From positions 1 to 48,978 of IMG/VR virus record IMGVR_UViG_3300035188_001650: DNA of 48,978 nucleotides; one strand, 5' to 3'. Origin of the DNA: a virus. The notes beneath the pieces were generated by a model that saw only the letters and a list, made by a program, of their open reading frames with translations, ran no database searches and was not told where the DNA came from. How positions within the stretch are numbered: position 1 is the first letter of the stretch; each line of letters starts with the position of its first letter. Shown piece by piece: positions 8,677 to 21,100 of this stretch. The translations under genes and the position numbers were made by a program.

Positions 8677-9024
8677 TTATATTTTAGTTGAACTAGGTTC
8701 TACGTGAATAATCCCTTCCAAAACTTTTGATCTATTAGTGGGGTTTGATGTATTTGTTATAAAAACGTCATAAACATACCTTCCAGATTTAATGTTTTGT
8801 GTAGTATTTGCAGATAGTGATAAATTTATAATCCCTAATTGGGTATTAGCAACATTTGCAGAAAAAGAAGCAGCAACGTTCGCAGACCAATAAGATTTTC
8901 TTATATCAGATTTTACGTTAGAATTGGTAAGATTATATGGATAACCGTTTAATCCGTCTAATGTGATATTAACGGAATAATCTTCCCCTTGTTCCAAAAA
9001 TAATTCTAAATATCCTGCTGACAT
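8677..9024 (-). CDS. Small tail/baseplate protein with BppU-like N-terminal beta domain
   Basis: A 115-aa protein. The N-terminus MSAGYLELFLEQGEDYSVNI, followed by LDGLNGYPYNLTNSNVKSDI, resembles the Ig-like beta module at the N-terminus of baseplate upper proteins and many small virion proteins of T4-like marine phages (QGxxxxxxxxxxDxxGxPxxLxxxxxxxxIR). The rest is beta-rich (GIINLSLSANTTQNI, GRYVYDVFI). It sits 1 nt after the 1955-aa fibre gene, with an AGGAAACTAAT ribosome site. A structural connector role is inferred from fold resemblance and context. Confidence 0.6.
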   Translation of the reverse strand: MSAGYLELFLEQGEDYSVNITLDGLNGYPYNLTNSNVKSDIRKSYWSANVAASFSANVANTQLGIINLSLSANTTQNIKSGRYVYDVFITNTSNPTNRSKVLEGIIHVEPSSTKI

Positions 9025-9025
9025 A

Positions 9026-12000
9026 TTAGTTTCCTATTTTAGATTTTAGTTCGTCAATTTGTTTTTGCTGTTCTTTAATTGCCTCAATTAGAACACCTAC
9101 GATATTACCATAAGCAACTGAAAGTATTCCATCGGAATTTTCTACAACAACTTCTGGAAGAACTTCTTGAACCTCTTGAGCAATTACACCGATTCCTTTC
9201 TTATTGGAGTCAATCTTGGTAAAAGACACACCTCTTAGATTTAAAACTTTATCTAAAGAATTTTCTAATGTAATAACATCTTTTTTCAGCGTTTTGTCGG
9301 AATATGCAGTAACGTTTCCAGAAGCAGTGAAATCTCCTGAGGGACTTAAAATTGCAGTTCCAGTTCCGGCAGACATTCCAGTATTACCGGAACCGATATT
9401 AGACATCCAAAAATTACCATTAGCACCAACATCTTTAATAATTCTAGCATGATAATCATATTGCCCAGGAGTTCCTGCTGAATGAAAGTCGATTAAAGCT
9501 CCCCTATCGCCTGTTCCTTGTCTTCCCAGTTCAATAGTCCCAACACTACTAAATTCGGAGGTTCCAATTATTGCGGTAGTAGCAGTAATTTGTCCGTTAC
9601 CATCTCTAGCGACAATTTTGTTTGCTGTATTAGTTGTTGTAGCATCTACTGCCCAAGTGGTTGCAGCAGAACCGTCAAAATTGCTGCCTGTTAAATATGT
9701 TCCTCTGGTTAAAATGTTATTTACTTTACTTGCAGTAGACGCATTACCAGATAAAGATGCTGTAATTGTTCCTGCAGAGAAATTACCAGAACCGTCTCTA
9801 ACAACAATTTTGTTTGCTGTATTAGTTGTTGTAGCATCTACTGCCCAAGTGGTTGCGTTATAGCCAGTATAATTAGAACCAGTTAAATACGATCCTACAG
9901 TTAATGTTGCTGGAGTGTATTCGTACCAAGTTGTTGCGTCGTTTGTACCACCCCAAACCCTTGCCGGAGTTCCTGCTTGATCGGTGTTGTCAAATGCTAT
10001 ACCAAGAGTGGAATACGGAATATTCCACGATGATGTTGCAGCAGACCAACCACCGACTTGCAGTCTATTGTTAGTTCCTAGACCAAAATATGTAGCGTAA
10101 GCTCCTGGTCTATGAAATGCTATGAATGCTGCGGAAGAACTGTTTGGTCCTTGGATTTCAATACCACCAAGAGAACCTGTTGAAGTTCCTAAAGAAGACG
10201 ATGCTTGAGAACCAGTAGCAAGTATTCTCGTAGAAGACGAGAATTGTCCAGTTACTGATAAAGTAGAACTAAATGATCCTGTCGATACGCTAACGGTTCC
10301 AGCACCACCAATACCAGTAGCAGTACCGTTGATGTTCATTGTCTGACCGCTGATAAAACTTGCGACAGCAGCAGCACTAGCAGTTCTATAAAAATTATCA
10401 GAAGTCTTCGATATAATTCCAGTCACACCAGTAGTAACTGAATTATCAGAAGAATTAAAATAAGATGAGGTAATTGTTCCTGCAGAGAAATTACCAGATC
10501 CATCTCTAGCAACAATTGTAGAAACGGTATTTGCACTTGTAGCATTAGAAGCTATTGTTGGATTTCCAGCAGATCCATCGGCATTAGTAATAGAAATTCC
10601 TGTTCCAGAAACAGCGATAGACCTAGCAGTTATTGTACCAGAAGATGTTCTAGTAAATAATCCAGTAGTTGTCATGTCGTGAAGGTTTAATGCTTGTCCA
10701 GTTAAACCAATAGTCCATGATCTATTTGTAGATAAATCTGTAGCAGAACCGCCGCCAGTAATACCAGTTCCATTCGCTATTGTCAATGTTCTGCTTGTTG
10801 GAACCATAGTACCCGCAGTTAATACAACATTACCAACCGGAAGAGTAACAGAATAGTTGGACGTTACGTCAGAAGTAATGAATTCCCAATAATTGGTGTT
10901 ATTAGTATCCCATATTCTTACGGTACTAGTTCCTGGTTTTAGGTCTATAGCTCCTAATCCAACCCCGGTATCTAGAGTTATCGCCCCAGTACCTTTTGTA
11001 GATATGGTTAGACCAACATTACTATCAAACTGCCCCTCTGTTGATATCAACACTGGAGATCCGTTTGCAGCGTTTGTTATGGTTGCATAATTCACACCAG
11101 AAGTAACACCTACTGTGTTTAGTGTTGTTGTTCCGTTGGTTCCAAAAAGATTTGGAACGAGTATATTCGCAGAACCATTAAAGGACACTCCATTAATATT
11201 TCTTGCAGTTTGTAAAGTAGTTGCAGTAGAAGCATTACCGCTTAAAGCTGCGGTAATTGTTCCCGCAGAGAAATTACCAGATCCATCTCTAGCAACAATT
11301 TTGTTTGCTGTATTAGTTGTTGTAGCATCTACTGTCCAAGTGGTTGCTGCAGATCCGTCAAAATTGCTGCCTGTTAAATATGTACCTCTGGTTAAAATGC
11401 TGTTTACTTTAGATGAGCTGGTTGCATTACCGCTTAAAGATGCGGTAATTGTTCCTGCAGAGAAATTACCTGAAGCATCCCTAGCAACAATTGTAGAAAC
11501 GGTATTTGCACTTGTAGCATTAGAAGTTATTGTTGGATTTCCAGCAGATCCATCAGCATTAGTAATAGAAATTCCTGTTCCAGAAACAGCGATAGATCTT
11601 GAAATTATAGATCCGGCAGAGTTTCTGGTAAATAGACCAGTAGTTGCTAAATCATGTAAGCTCCTTGCTTGTCCAGTTAATTGGAACTGTCTATTAACGC
11701 TTAAATTGGTAGTCGCGTCGGTTGCGATACCTCCAGAAGCAGTAATAGTTAAAGAAGTTGGAACCATAGTGCCGGGAACTAGAGTAGTATTTCCAGCGGC
11801 AAGATTTAACAAATAATTAGCTGTTGTATCTCCAGTAACAATTTCATGATAATTTGAATTATTGTTGTCCCAAATTCTAACATTAGTTGATAAAGGTTTT
11901 AGGTCTATTTGTCCAGTTAACCCCGAAACCACTAATTTATTATTAACATTTGCTTCTTCAGCAATAAAAGCGTCGTTGTTTGCTCGAAAATCTCTAGTAA

Positions 12001-14893
12001 ATATTGTTTGGGTTACAGAAAGATTTTGGGTATTAGCAAAATTGTTTGCTTGTAAGCTGTTTGAAACAACTATTGGAGAAATTACATTAGTGTTTGCAAC
12101 AACAAAGTTAGATAATGTTGTTCCTGTTACCGACAATGTTGATATACCACCAAAAACTGTATTAGTTCTATTTAAATATACTGGCGTTGTCCCTATAGTT
12201 ATTGCTGAATTTGCGTGTGTATAAACAGAATTTGCATGTGTATAAGCAGAATTAGAATTTAAGAATGCAGAATTTGCGTGTGTTCTTGTTAGAGAATGTA
12301 CTCTAGAAGAAGGAACTCTTACGGAACTAGTTTCATTTAGATTATCAGCAATATCTAACTCTAGCAATAAATTAGTATAAATTTTACTGTTGGCGGTAGA
12401 ATTAGGAACATCGACTGCTCTCCATCTTAAAGATAGATCGGACCAAGATATTGCTGCGTCAGAGTTTGCAGAATACCATATACCATTTGCCTCATCTAAT
12501 TTTCTATTAACAATCAGTTCTGCAGGAATGGTGTTGGTCCACCAAGAAGGGCTGTTAGCACTTAATCTTATTGATTTACCATCATACTGAGTAGCCCCTA
12601 AAACTTTTAAGTCTCCTCCAACAACCATGTTTGAAACTATCGAAGCATTATTGAATAGTGCTTCTCTTGAATATACATTATATACAGATGGATTTTGGCT
12701 GTTATCTAGATATCCTACACTATTAGCTTGAACTAGATTTGATGCGTATAAATTGGTAGTATTTGCATTATTTACTACTAAAATGTTAGTATTAGATATA
12801 AAATCATTTGTAAATATTCTCTGAGTTACTGATAGGTTTTGAGTGTTTGCTGCACTATTTGCTTGCAAAATCGCAGTAAATACGTTACTACTACCGTGTA
12901 AAGTAGGAGAAGTAACTAATGAATTAGCTGAAACAGTATTAGTTATTACATTAGTATTAGATTGAACAGTTTCAGTGACAACTCTAGTATTAGCTTGGAC
13001 AATACCTGTCACAACTCTAGTATTTGCTAAAACATCATTAGTTATTACATTAGTATTAGCTTGGACAATACCTGTCACAACTCTAGTATTTGCTAAAACA
13101 TCATTAGTTATTACATTAGTATTAGATTGAACAGTTTCAGTGACAACTCTAGTATTTGCTAAAACATCATTAGTTATTACATTAGTATTAGATTGAACAG
13201 TTTCAGTGACAACTCTAGTATTAGCCTGAATATATCCAGAGAATACATTACTACTACCATGTAAAGTAGGAGAAGTAACAACAGTATTAGCAGAAACAGT
13301 ATTAGAATGAACTATATTATTTGCCTGAACAATACCTGTTACAACTCTAGTATTAGCCTGAACATATCCAGAAAATACATTACTACTACCATGTAAAGTA
13401 GGAGAAGTAACAACAGTATTAGCAGAAATAGTATTAGATATTACGGTATTGTTTGCTTGAACGAATCCTGCAACAACTCTAGTATTTGCTAAAACATCAT
13501 TAGTTATTACGTTAGTATTAGCTTGAACAATACCAGTAACTACTCTAGTGTTAGCTTGAGCGTAGTCGGTATATATGTGGGTGTTCGCTTGAACAATACC
13601 AGTAACTACTCTAGTGTTAGCTAAAATGTCGTTTGATAGTATAGAATTATTAGATTGTAAAGTCGCTGTAATTATTCTAGTATTAGCTAAAGCAGTATCT
13701 GTTATAACTCTAGATTGAGATTCAATAACATCAGTAACAATTAAATTATTTGCTTTAAGAAATCCTGTATAAACGTTCGAAGAAGCTTGAACTGTAGGAG
13801 TAACTATAGAACTATTAGCAGAGATTGTTGCAGTAAATATGTTAGTATTAGCTTGAACTATACCTGTAACAACTCTCGTATTAGCTTGAACATAATCGGT
13901 GAATACGTTACTGCTACCATGCAACGTTGGAGTAGTAACCAAAGAGTTGGCGGAAACGGTATTAGCAATAACGGTATTATTTGCTTGAACAATACCAGTA
14001 ACGATTCTGGTATTAGCTTGTACATATCCGCTGAATACGTTACTACTACCATGTAATGTTGGCGAAGTAACTATTGAGTTAGCAGTAACTGTATTAGCAA
14101 TAACAGTATTATTCGCTTGAACAATACCAGTAACGACTCTCGTATTTGCAACAGCAACCCCTGTTTGTAAATTTGTATTCGCTTGCAAGTAATCTACAAA
14201 GGCGTCATCAGTTACAGAAAGATATCTAGTATTTGCAGAAGTATTTGCCTGCAATCTATCGGTATAAGATAAACCTATAACATGAGAATTTACAGACACA
14301 AATAAATTTCTATTAGTAGAAATATTATTTGCAGCATATATAAAATTATTACTTACCAAATTTCCAACTGTAACGTTCGCAGAAAATTGTGCAGTATTCC
14401 CAGATAAATTGTAATAAATTATTTGATTGTTTGCTTGTATTAAATTTACATTGGCTGTTTCTAGAATATCTACGCTATTGGCAAATAGAGATTTAGCAAG
14501 AGTAACTATACCGTAACTATTGTTAACATTTTCATAACCAATTCCGGTTAAGTAAGAAGCATAATTTTGATATCCACCAGAAAATATTGAAGTTCCGTTC
14601 GAATACAACGTTACGTTATTCGCTCTATCTGTGAGAGATAGAGTTTTCCCCACTTCAGCATTATTTTGGACGTATAAACTACTGCCAACACCTTCTACCC
14701 TAGTTTCTCTAGAAAATACTGATATCGTATTGGAAAGAAACCCAGTTCCAGAACTTGATATAGAAAAAGTTCCAGAAGGTTTATCCCAATCATAAAACCC
14801 CAAATATTGCCAAGCGTTTACTAGGTTATTTGCGGTTCTTACTAAATCACCGAAAGTATTAGAGAAATAGATATTGGTTATATTATTTGCCAT
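9026..14893 (-). CDS. Giant tail fibre with 11-residue repeats and C-terminal S74 intramolecular chaperone
   Basis: A 1955-aa protein. Residues about 1-130 form an N-terminal attachment region. Residues about 215-720 are a long array of 11-residue repeats (VVTGIVQANTN, VITNDVLANTR, VTSPTLHGSSN). Residues about 1080-1500 have repeated modules (VARDGSGNFSAGTITASLSGNA). Around residue 1600, FIAFHRPGAYATYFGLG followed by VGGW is a module common near fibre tips. The last 93 residues (AYSDKTLKKDV onward, IGVIAQEVQEVLPEVV) are a Peptidase_S74/endosialidase chaperone domain. Family knowledge predicts trimer-assisted folding and self-cleavage just before Ser1865 in YSD. The final helix (EQQKQIDELKSKI) is coiled coil. 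This is likely the longest receptor-binding fibre of the particle. Confidence 0.85.
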   Translation of the reverse strand: MANNITNIYFSNTFGDLVRTANNLVNAWQYLGFYDWDKPSGTFSISSSGTGFLSNTISVFSRETRVEGVGSSLYVQNNAEVGKTLSLTDRANNVTLYSNGTSIFSGGYQNYASYLTGIGYENVNNSYGIVTLAKSLFANSVDILETANVNLIQANNQIIYYNLSGNTAQFSANVTVGNLVSNNFIYAANNISTNRNLFVSVNSHVIGLSYTDRLQANTSANTRYLSVTDDAFVDYLQANTNLQTGVAVANTRVVTGIVQANNTVIANTVTANSIVTSPTLHGSSNVFSGYVQANTRIVTGIVQANNTVIANTVSANSLVTTPTLHGSSNVFTDYVQANTRVVTGIVQANTNIFTATISANSSIVTPTVQASSNVYTGFLKANNLIVTDVIESQSRVITDTALANTRIITATLQSNNSILSNDILANTRVVTGIVQANTHIYTDYAQANTRVVTGIVQANTNVITNDVLANTRVVAGFVQANNTVISNTISANTVVTSPTLHGSSNVFSGYVQANTRVVTGIVQANNIVHSNTVSANTVVTSPTLHGSSNVFSGYIQANTRVVTETVQSNTNVITNDVLANTRVVTETVQSNTNVITNDVLANTRVVTGIVQANTNVITNDVLANTRVVTGIVQANTRVVTETVQSNTNVITNTVSANSLVTSPTLHGSSNVFTAILQANSAANTQNLSVTQRIFTNDFISNTNILVVNNANTTNLYASNLVQANSVGYLDNSQNPSVYNVYSREALFNNASIVSNMVVGGDLKVLGATQYDGKSIRLSANSPSWWTNTIPAELIVNRKLDEANGIWYSANSDAAISWSDLSLRWRAVDVPNSTANSKIYTNLLLELDIADNLNETSSVRVPSSRVHSLTRTHANSAFLNSNSAYTHANSVYTHANSAITIGTTPVYLNRTNTVFGGISTLSVTGTTLSNFVVANTNVISPIVVSNSLQANNFANTQNLSVTQTIFTRDFRANNDAFIAEEANVNNKLVVSGLTGQIDLKPLSTNVRIWDNNNSNYHEIVTGDTTANYLLNLAAGNTTLVPGTMVPTSLTITASGGIATDATTNLSVNRQFQLTGQARSLHDLATTGLFTRNSAGSIISRSIAVSGTGISITNADGSAGNPTITSNATSANTVSTIVARDASGNFSAGTITASLSGNATSSSKVNSILTRGTYLTGSNFDGSAATTWTVDATTTNTANKIVARDGSGNFSAGTITAALSGNASTATTLQTARNINGVSFNGSANILVPNLFGTNGTTTLNTVGVTSGVNYATITNAANGSPVLISTEGQFDSNVGLTISTKGTGAITLDTGVGLGAIDLKPGTSTVRIWDTNNTNYWEFITSDVTSNYSVTLPVGNVVLTAGTMVPTSRTLTIANGTGITGGGSATDLSTNRSWTIGLTGQALNLHDMTTTGLFTRTSSGTITARSIAVSGTGISITNADGSAGNPTIASNATSANTVSTIVARDGSGNFSAGTITSSYFNSSDNSVTTGVTGIISKTSDNFYRTASAAAVASFISGQTMNINGTATGIGGAGTVSVSTGSFSSTLSVTGQFSSSTRILATGSQASSSLGTSTGSLGGIEIQGPNSSSAAFIAFHRPGAYATYFGLGTNNRLQVGGWSAATSSWNIPYSTLGIAFDNTDQAGTPARVWGGTNDATTWYEYTPATLTVGSYLTGSNYTGYNATTWAVDATTTNTANKIVVRDGSGNFSAGTITASLSGNASTASKVNNILTRGTYLTGSNFDGSAATTWAVDATTTNTANKIVARDGNGQITATTAIIGTSEFSSVGTIELGRQGTGDRGALIDFHSAGTPGQYDYHARIIKDVGANGNFWMSNIGSGNTGMSAGTGTAILSPSGDFTASGNVTAYSDKTLKKDVITLENSLDKVLNLRGVSFTKIDSNKKGIGVIAQEVQEVLPEVVVENSDGILSVAYGNIVGVLIEAIKEQQKQIDELKSKIGN
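12880..14170. repeat. 33-bp coding repeat array in the giant fibre gene
   Basis: Tandem units of 33 bp (11 codons), often nearly identical. One example is the block with ATTAGTTATTACATTAGTAT, which recurs around 12950, 13040, 13105, 13160 and 13500. The period keeps the reading frame, and the variants mix two or three unit types. Confidence 0.8.
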
Positions 14894-15113
14894 TAGTTTT
14901 ATCCGATATTAATTGAATTAGCATAGATTTAATATCACCTATGTCGTTTTTTAACGAATCTATCTCATTATTTATATTAGCAATTTCTGTCTTTTGTATA
15001 TGTAACATTTTCGCTTTCATGAAATATTCTTCTCTGGCGCTTCTATCAGTATTAAGAAGCGCCATAGATTCTGTATCCCTAATAAAGTTTCCTTCCTCAG
15101 TTTTTACTAACAT
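14883..15113 (-). CDS. Small coiled-coil protein between DUF4815 protein and giant fibre
   Basis: A 76-aa protein whose 3' end overlaps the start of the giant fibre gene by 11 nt, indicating translational coupling. The N-terminus (MLVKTEEGNFIRDTESMALLNTD) resembles short conserved proteins of cyanophage-type T4-like phages found beside structural genes. The second half (KTEIANINNEIDSLKNDI) is a predicted coiled coil. A fibre chaperone or small baseplate component is possible; the function is not known. Confidence 0.65.
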   Translation of the reverse strand: MLVKTEEGNFIRDTESMALLNTDRSAREEYFMKAKMLHIQKTEIANINNEIDSLKNDIGDIKSMLIQLISDKTNGK

Positions 15114-15114
15114 A

Positions 15115-18100
15115 TTACCTCATTCCAGTTCCAGCAGGAAGAGCAATTGCCCTAATATCAGTTAAGAAAGGAACATATGTAGGATCTGTAGTTGTCATTA
15201 CCACCTTAATAGCAAATTGGTTAAATGTTGAATATGTTGCTCCAGAACTACTGGTGTAAACAATATTATTATTAGCTATATTATCCTTACCTGGAGCAGC
15301 AACATATTCAATTAAATCTGTTCTTGTAGAGGAAACCCTATTAGTAGAAGAAATTGGAGTCATTATTTGCCAAGTTCCATCATCAAATTTTTGTTCGTCT
15401 TCTCCAGAAAGAATCTTATAATAAACATATATTTCTGTATTCAATGGTTTATATGCAGTATAATAAACTCTTAGATCTCCGGCTTCATCTCCAGGAGCAA
15501 GAACAACCCGTTTAGAAATATATTTTGCCAGACCGTTTCCTGTTCTAGTACAAGTTTCGCAATTTATAATAATCGCGGGTTTTCCATTTTCAAATCTTGG
15601 TTCTCCATCGATATAGAAAGTTTGATTCGTCGAAGTTCCAAATACATTATTAGAAACCGTAACCCAACCATTGGCATTGTTTGCAGAAACTACTGTTGTA
15701 ACAAACGAACTATTACCATTAGATATAGATTGACCATACCAAATAGAACCATTAGCAATGCTCCCATTTTCTGTTTTAAATATGATATTATCATTACCAG
15801 ATACAGTATTTGCAGTAGATATTGTAGAAAGATATAATTTAGGTCTTACTGCATAATTACGTCCATTATTAGCAAATACTATTTTAGAAATAGAATTTCC
15901 ATTAGACGGATCAACAACAACGTCTGCAAGTGCACCAACCCCATAACCATCAGCTTCTATTCTTACTCCAGTAGTCGTGTTGGAGTAATTTTTACCCCCA
16001 TCAACAATATTGATATTATAATCATATACTCCTAGATCGTTAATCAACCATTTTGTTGTATATAAAGAAACACCATCATCAGAAATCATGGGGCTAACCC
16101 ATTTATTTGAAGATGTTAATTGCGCAGTCATAACTAAAGAATTATTACTATTTCCAGCAATAATTCTAGCACCCCTACCATCAGTTAAAAACTGATCAGC
16201 AGAAGGAGTTCCATACCTACCAGGATTAATAGGAGTTTTTGTTCCTGTTAACAACCAAGTATTTTTTGGTGTTGTATCATAAGAATAATTTATTTTAGTC
16301 TGTGTTGGAGTGAAATCCGAAGTTGATAGATTCAACTTATCATATTCAATAGAATTTCTTTGCGAGAATACAGAATATGTTGTATTAGCAATAACTTGTA
16401 AATCATCTTTAAAATACGCAGAAGCAAAATCTATTGGCTTAGATCTTGGGGCGCTTTTTGGGATGACAAAATCAATATTCGGAGTTTTGGAAACGTCGAA
16501 TTCACAAGCATCAATGGTAAACATTAACGATTTTGTTTGTTCAGCGCTCCAAGTTATTGCGTTTTGAGATACAAATAACGTTCCAACATATGGATTAGAA
16601 CTCAATTTAGCTGTTGTTTGTGGGTCTGGGTCTGTTGGAAGATTTTTTGAAGTTGACGCCAACGCAAAATCGTTTTGAGCAGCCAACCAGCAAGTATACT
16701 CCAAAGAAGAAGATCTAACAACAAATGCGTACAAAATGTCGGGTTTGATGTATACTGGAACATCAAATTCAAATGTTGTTTTTGAATTTTGATCCAAGTA
16801 ATGAGGTCTTTCGGAAGTATTTACAACTAATGGGTCTATGATGACTTTAGAATTTTCAAGAACCTTTGATGTAGGATACCCATTTAATGTTTCAACCAAA
16901 TAAATATAAATTGGTTGATCTATAGACCTTGTTCTAAAAAATAGACTTAAAGATTTTAAGAAAACCCCATTAGGATATAAATTTCCTTCGACGATAAAAG
17001 ATTGACACAAAGGGTCTTCTGGTGGTGGAGGAGGTGGAGGTGGGGCAATATATTCTTGCTCCTTCCTAGTAGAACTCTTGTTGATTTTATCCGTTTCTGT
17101 CCATCCAGGTATTTTTGACGCAAATTGTAAACTTTGACTTTGCGTCGCCAAGTTTGAAGCAAAGAAGGACGATTCTGCGTATGTTGTAGCAGAATTTGCA
17201 TTACCATCAATACCATTATCCACTCTGAAAACTTTAGTTCCAGAGAAAAACTTACCACCAGGAACTTTAAATATACCACAAAACATACCATTAACAGAAG
17301 ACATAAACGGCATTGGTTCTGAGAAATTAACTGGGTTATTTCTTGAAGTTGCTAATGGTGTAGAAGCAGAAGTTTTGAAAATAGAAGTATTTCTACTTAT
17401 AGAGTAAATAGTGGCAGAAGAAATTTCTACATTTATTGTTGTGGATAATGTTGCTACTTTAGTAGACCCATTATAAGCAGAAATTACTGCAGAACTGCTC
17501 CATTCGTCATTTATTGGATTTGGATTGAAAATAGTAACAATAGCATCTTTATAAAAATTATTAGTAGAAGAAGCCATTGACGATAAAGTAATTGAAGTTA
17601 CTCCCAATTGCCTACGAACCGTTCTCTTAAATAGGGTTTTTGGTAAATATGTATTATTATTTTGACCCAAAGATTCTGCTCTACTTATTGCTGAATAGTC
17701 TCTCCCGGTTTCGTCTTCGTATAAATCTGCTGTTTGCGCAGTTCCTCCAGAAACAGCCCCTAATAATCCAGACGAATGTAACGTTTCTACTAAAACGCCA
17801 GAAGCGGTTGTCCTAGAAAAACTTCCGTTTGTATTAAATACGCCAACATTAATCGAATTGGTGTCTGGAGCCGCATATCTTGTAATACCAATATCTCCAA
17901 CAACATATAGGTATTGGTGAAGCATTCTTAGTCTTAGAGTCGTTAGAGCACCAGAAGGAAATCTAGAAACTGGTTCATATGCAACCCCGAGTATTTTTCC
18001 TGTAGGAACGAAAACCCCTGCAGATAAATAACCAATAACATCACCTTCTTTAAATTCTCCACCAGAAACCGCAACTTTTAGAAGATTTGGTAATCTGACG

Positions 18101-21100
18101 TTTTCGTTAATGTTTACGTTATCGAAATAACAATTTAGCGGGGTATTAATTAATAAACCTTTAGTTTTAAACTCAATTTCTTGCGCTCGAACAAAGGGCA
18201 TTATATTAATATCTGTAATGAAATCGTTGGTTTCTATAAAGTTTGTATTTAAATCTTTGTAGTATCCATATAAACTATCCCTCGATTCTTGCCAAGTTTT
18301 TAGGAACTCTTTTGTTATAGTAGTACCACCAGCAGAATCAACTATTCTAGTTGTATCAACCAATTTTTCTGTAGTAGTTCCAGCAACGAGTTTCCAATCA
18401 GACTGACTTAAAAGATTTACTTGATCGGATGGTTCATAGAATTTAAACGCTGGGTCGGCTATCAATAAACTTGGTAGTTTTAAGTTATCGACATAAGTAT
18501 CCATTGGAGGGGACAAATCCAAGTCTCCAACAACATCAATAACAGCAACAGGGTTGACGTTTATAGTTCTGCTTGCTAGTTTTTGTTCAATAACTGGTTT
18601 TTTTGTAAATGGTAACGTGTAGAATTTATTTGTTTTGTTGCTTGTTATTGCAAAATCTGTTAATTGAGAATTATCAATCGCTCCCATATTTCTAGAAAGA
18701 GCAGAACACTGCAACTTCCAATTTTCTACTGTATGTGAAGCAGTTAAAGACCTTTCAAGTTTTAATACAGCGCTATTGAAGTCGTAATTTGCAGTATCAG
18801 AAGCAGAGAATCCAGTAAAATCATCTGCTAGTATACCATATTTAAACCTATTTAATCCGTTTTCGTCTGGAATTTGTAAAGATTCCGCGTTCTTTTCTAA
18901 TAAACTTAGGGAAGTATAATATTCAATATTATTAACTCTCTTTTCCAAATCGGAAATGTTCTTCATCTTCCATGTTTTATGGGCTATTTTTTGAATTGCA
19001 ATATTTGTTACTTTTGAATTTTCTCCAGTTATATATGCTGTATATGGGTCTAAATTTATTTTGGCAATATCCATAGAAGCATCTGGTATGGTTGGAAATT
19101 TTGGATATTGCGCAGGAACTCCTTGTACGATTTCAAATGTTCTATCTTTTGTTAATATTAAAATGTCCTTTCTACCTAGATAGTATTCATAATCTCCAGT
19201 AAATGCAGTTAGGTAATTTGGAACAATGTAATCTTTATCAAAAACGAAATTTGCATCTCCATTTTTTCTGGTTGGTCTGAAGTCAATACTATCAGACGCA
19301 CTATATACATCGCCATTTTTAGCGGTATAATTAGAATTTAATACTTCGGAATATTCTTCTTTTCTTACACCCTTAAAATAAGACATTACGCTAAAGTAAC
19401 CTATATCACCAGAATGTGAATAGTAATCGAATATTACTAATAAATTACCTTTTCTTATTGGAGCGCCAAAATTTAATTGAATATATGCGTGATCATAATA
19501 CGAATCTTTTTGTCCACTATTAAAAGTGTAATATTTCGTAACGTCTGTTACATTAGTTAAAGTGGAATTCGGGGCTGTTGAAGAATTTGCTGTTTCATAT
19601 ATTTTAAGAATCCTTTTTACGTCACAAACATATAAACTTTGTATTTGTGTTATTGGTACTAATTCTGCAAAGGGAATATAAACTTGACCTAAAGCCGAAT
19701 TAAATCTAATATTACCTTTATCGACAACAGAAGTTCCTGTTGAATAGTAAGAAGTATTGCCTTGGTATAATTCTTTAGTTCTTAAAATATTCGTAGCGTC
19801 GGCATTATTGACGTTTAATTTAGAAATAATATCAATATCAAAAGAAATATTACCGAGATTAGAAATTTCTAATTTAGCAGACTGTCTGTTAGTTGGTTCT
19901 ACAATAACTTTTCTTGAAATCGTGTCAAAGGTCAAAATTTGTCCATTAGCACTTCTTGACACTATAAAATTCGATTTTATTTGATCTGCACTTAAAGAAC
20001 CTGAACCAGAGAAAGTCGTTGAATTTGGAGCCGTTAAATATAATTCCAGTTTACCGTTTGCGAATTGTAAAGATTGGTCTGCGTATAGATATGTTCCCTG
20101 ATAACTGGTATCTGTTAATTGTTTAACATAAGAATGTCCAAGGTTCCACACCATTTCTGGATCGCTTGGCTCGACCAATTTGGCATAACCAGTAGAAAAC
20201 CCTCTTTCTTTACCGTGTTGAGAATTTATATTACTTCTTATCGTTTTTGACACGGGAGAAGTGGATAGTACAATACTTTCTGCGTCTTTTATGCCAAAAT
20301 TTAGTGTGTATTTTGAAGTGGAATCTATTCTTTCAGAAAAATTTGAGCTAACTACAATCATGCCGCTAGAGTAAGATTCGACGATTGTTCTAGTATCTCC
20401 GGCACTAGACCCAGAAGTAATAGAAACCGTAACTCCAACATAAGCATTTGCAGTAGTAGTAAAAGTTCCAGACTGTAACCATAAACGGTCAAATGTTGGT
20501 GCAGTATTCGCCGCAGCCCCATTTATGTTTCTTGTTTGTATATCGGTAACAAACATTTTATAAACGATAGAATCTGGATTAGAAATATCGCCAGAATATT
20601 GTTCTAAGTTCCTCACATAAGAAGTTCCGACTAAAGTTTTATTATATTCTGTGGTTGAAGAAACATTTATATTATTATAAGGTACGCAATGAATATCTAC
20701 TTTTGGTAATTTCGTTATTTCGAAAAACCCTTCTAAATTATCAACATAGAAATAGTTTCCATACTCAAAATATACAGTCGCATTATTACTAGATTCTGTT
20801 GTTCTTGCTCTTTGACCAAGAATGCCAATATCAGATTGATTTTCTACTCTATACCCATTTACATAAGCAACACCCTTTCCTACAGTCATAATATAAGAAT
20901 TTGCGTCTGCTGGATTTATTTTTGGCGTAAATGCGAAATCGTTTACAATATAGTTTCCGTTTGTTTCTGAAGTCCTTTTGGCGAAATAATCATCAATAAC
21001 AGAATATACAGTATTGTTTACTTGCTTTTTTATTTCTCCTTCTTCCATTCTGACCAATTCAATGAAGCTTTGGTCGTCACCAATGGATAAAGGTCTGGTT

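Noticed and set aside
11115-11816. A 233-codon open frame on the plus strand opposite the giant fibre gene
   Set aside because: It is antisense to a repetitive Asn/Thr/Ala-rich gene whose codon pattern keeps the opposite strand open. Its Val/Ala/Pro-rich translation has no family resemblance and no ribosome site.
12880-14170. Regular short repeats that could suggest a CRISPR array
   Set aside because: Units are contiguous 33-bp multiples in frame inside a fibre gene, without spacers of unique sequence.
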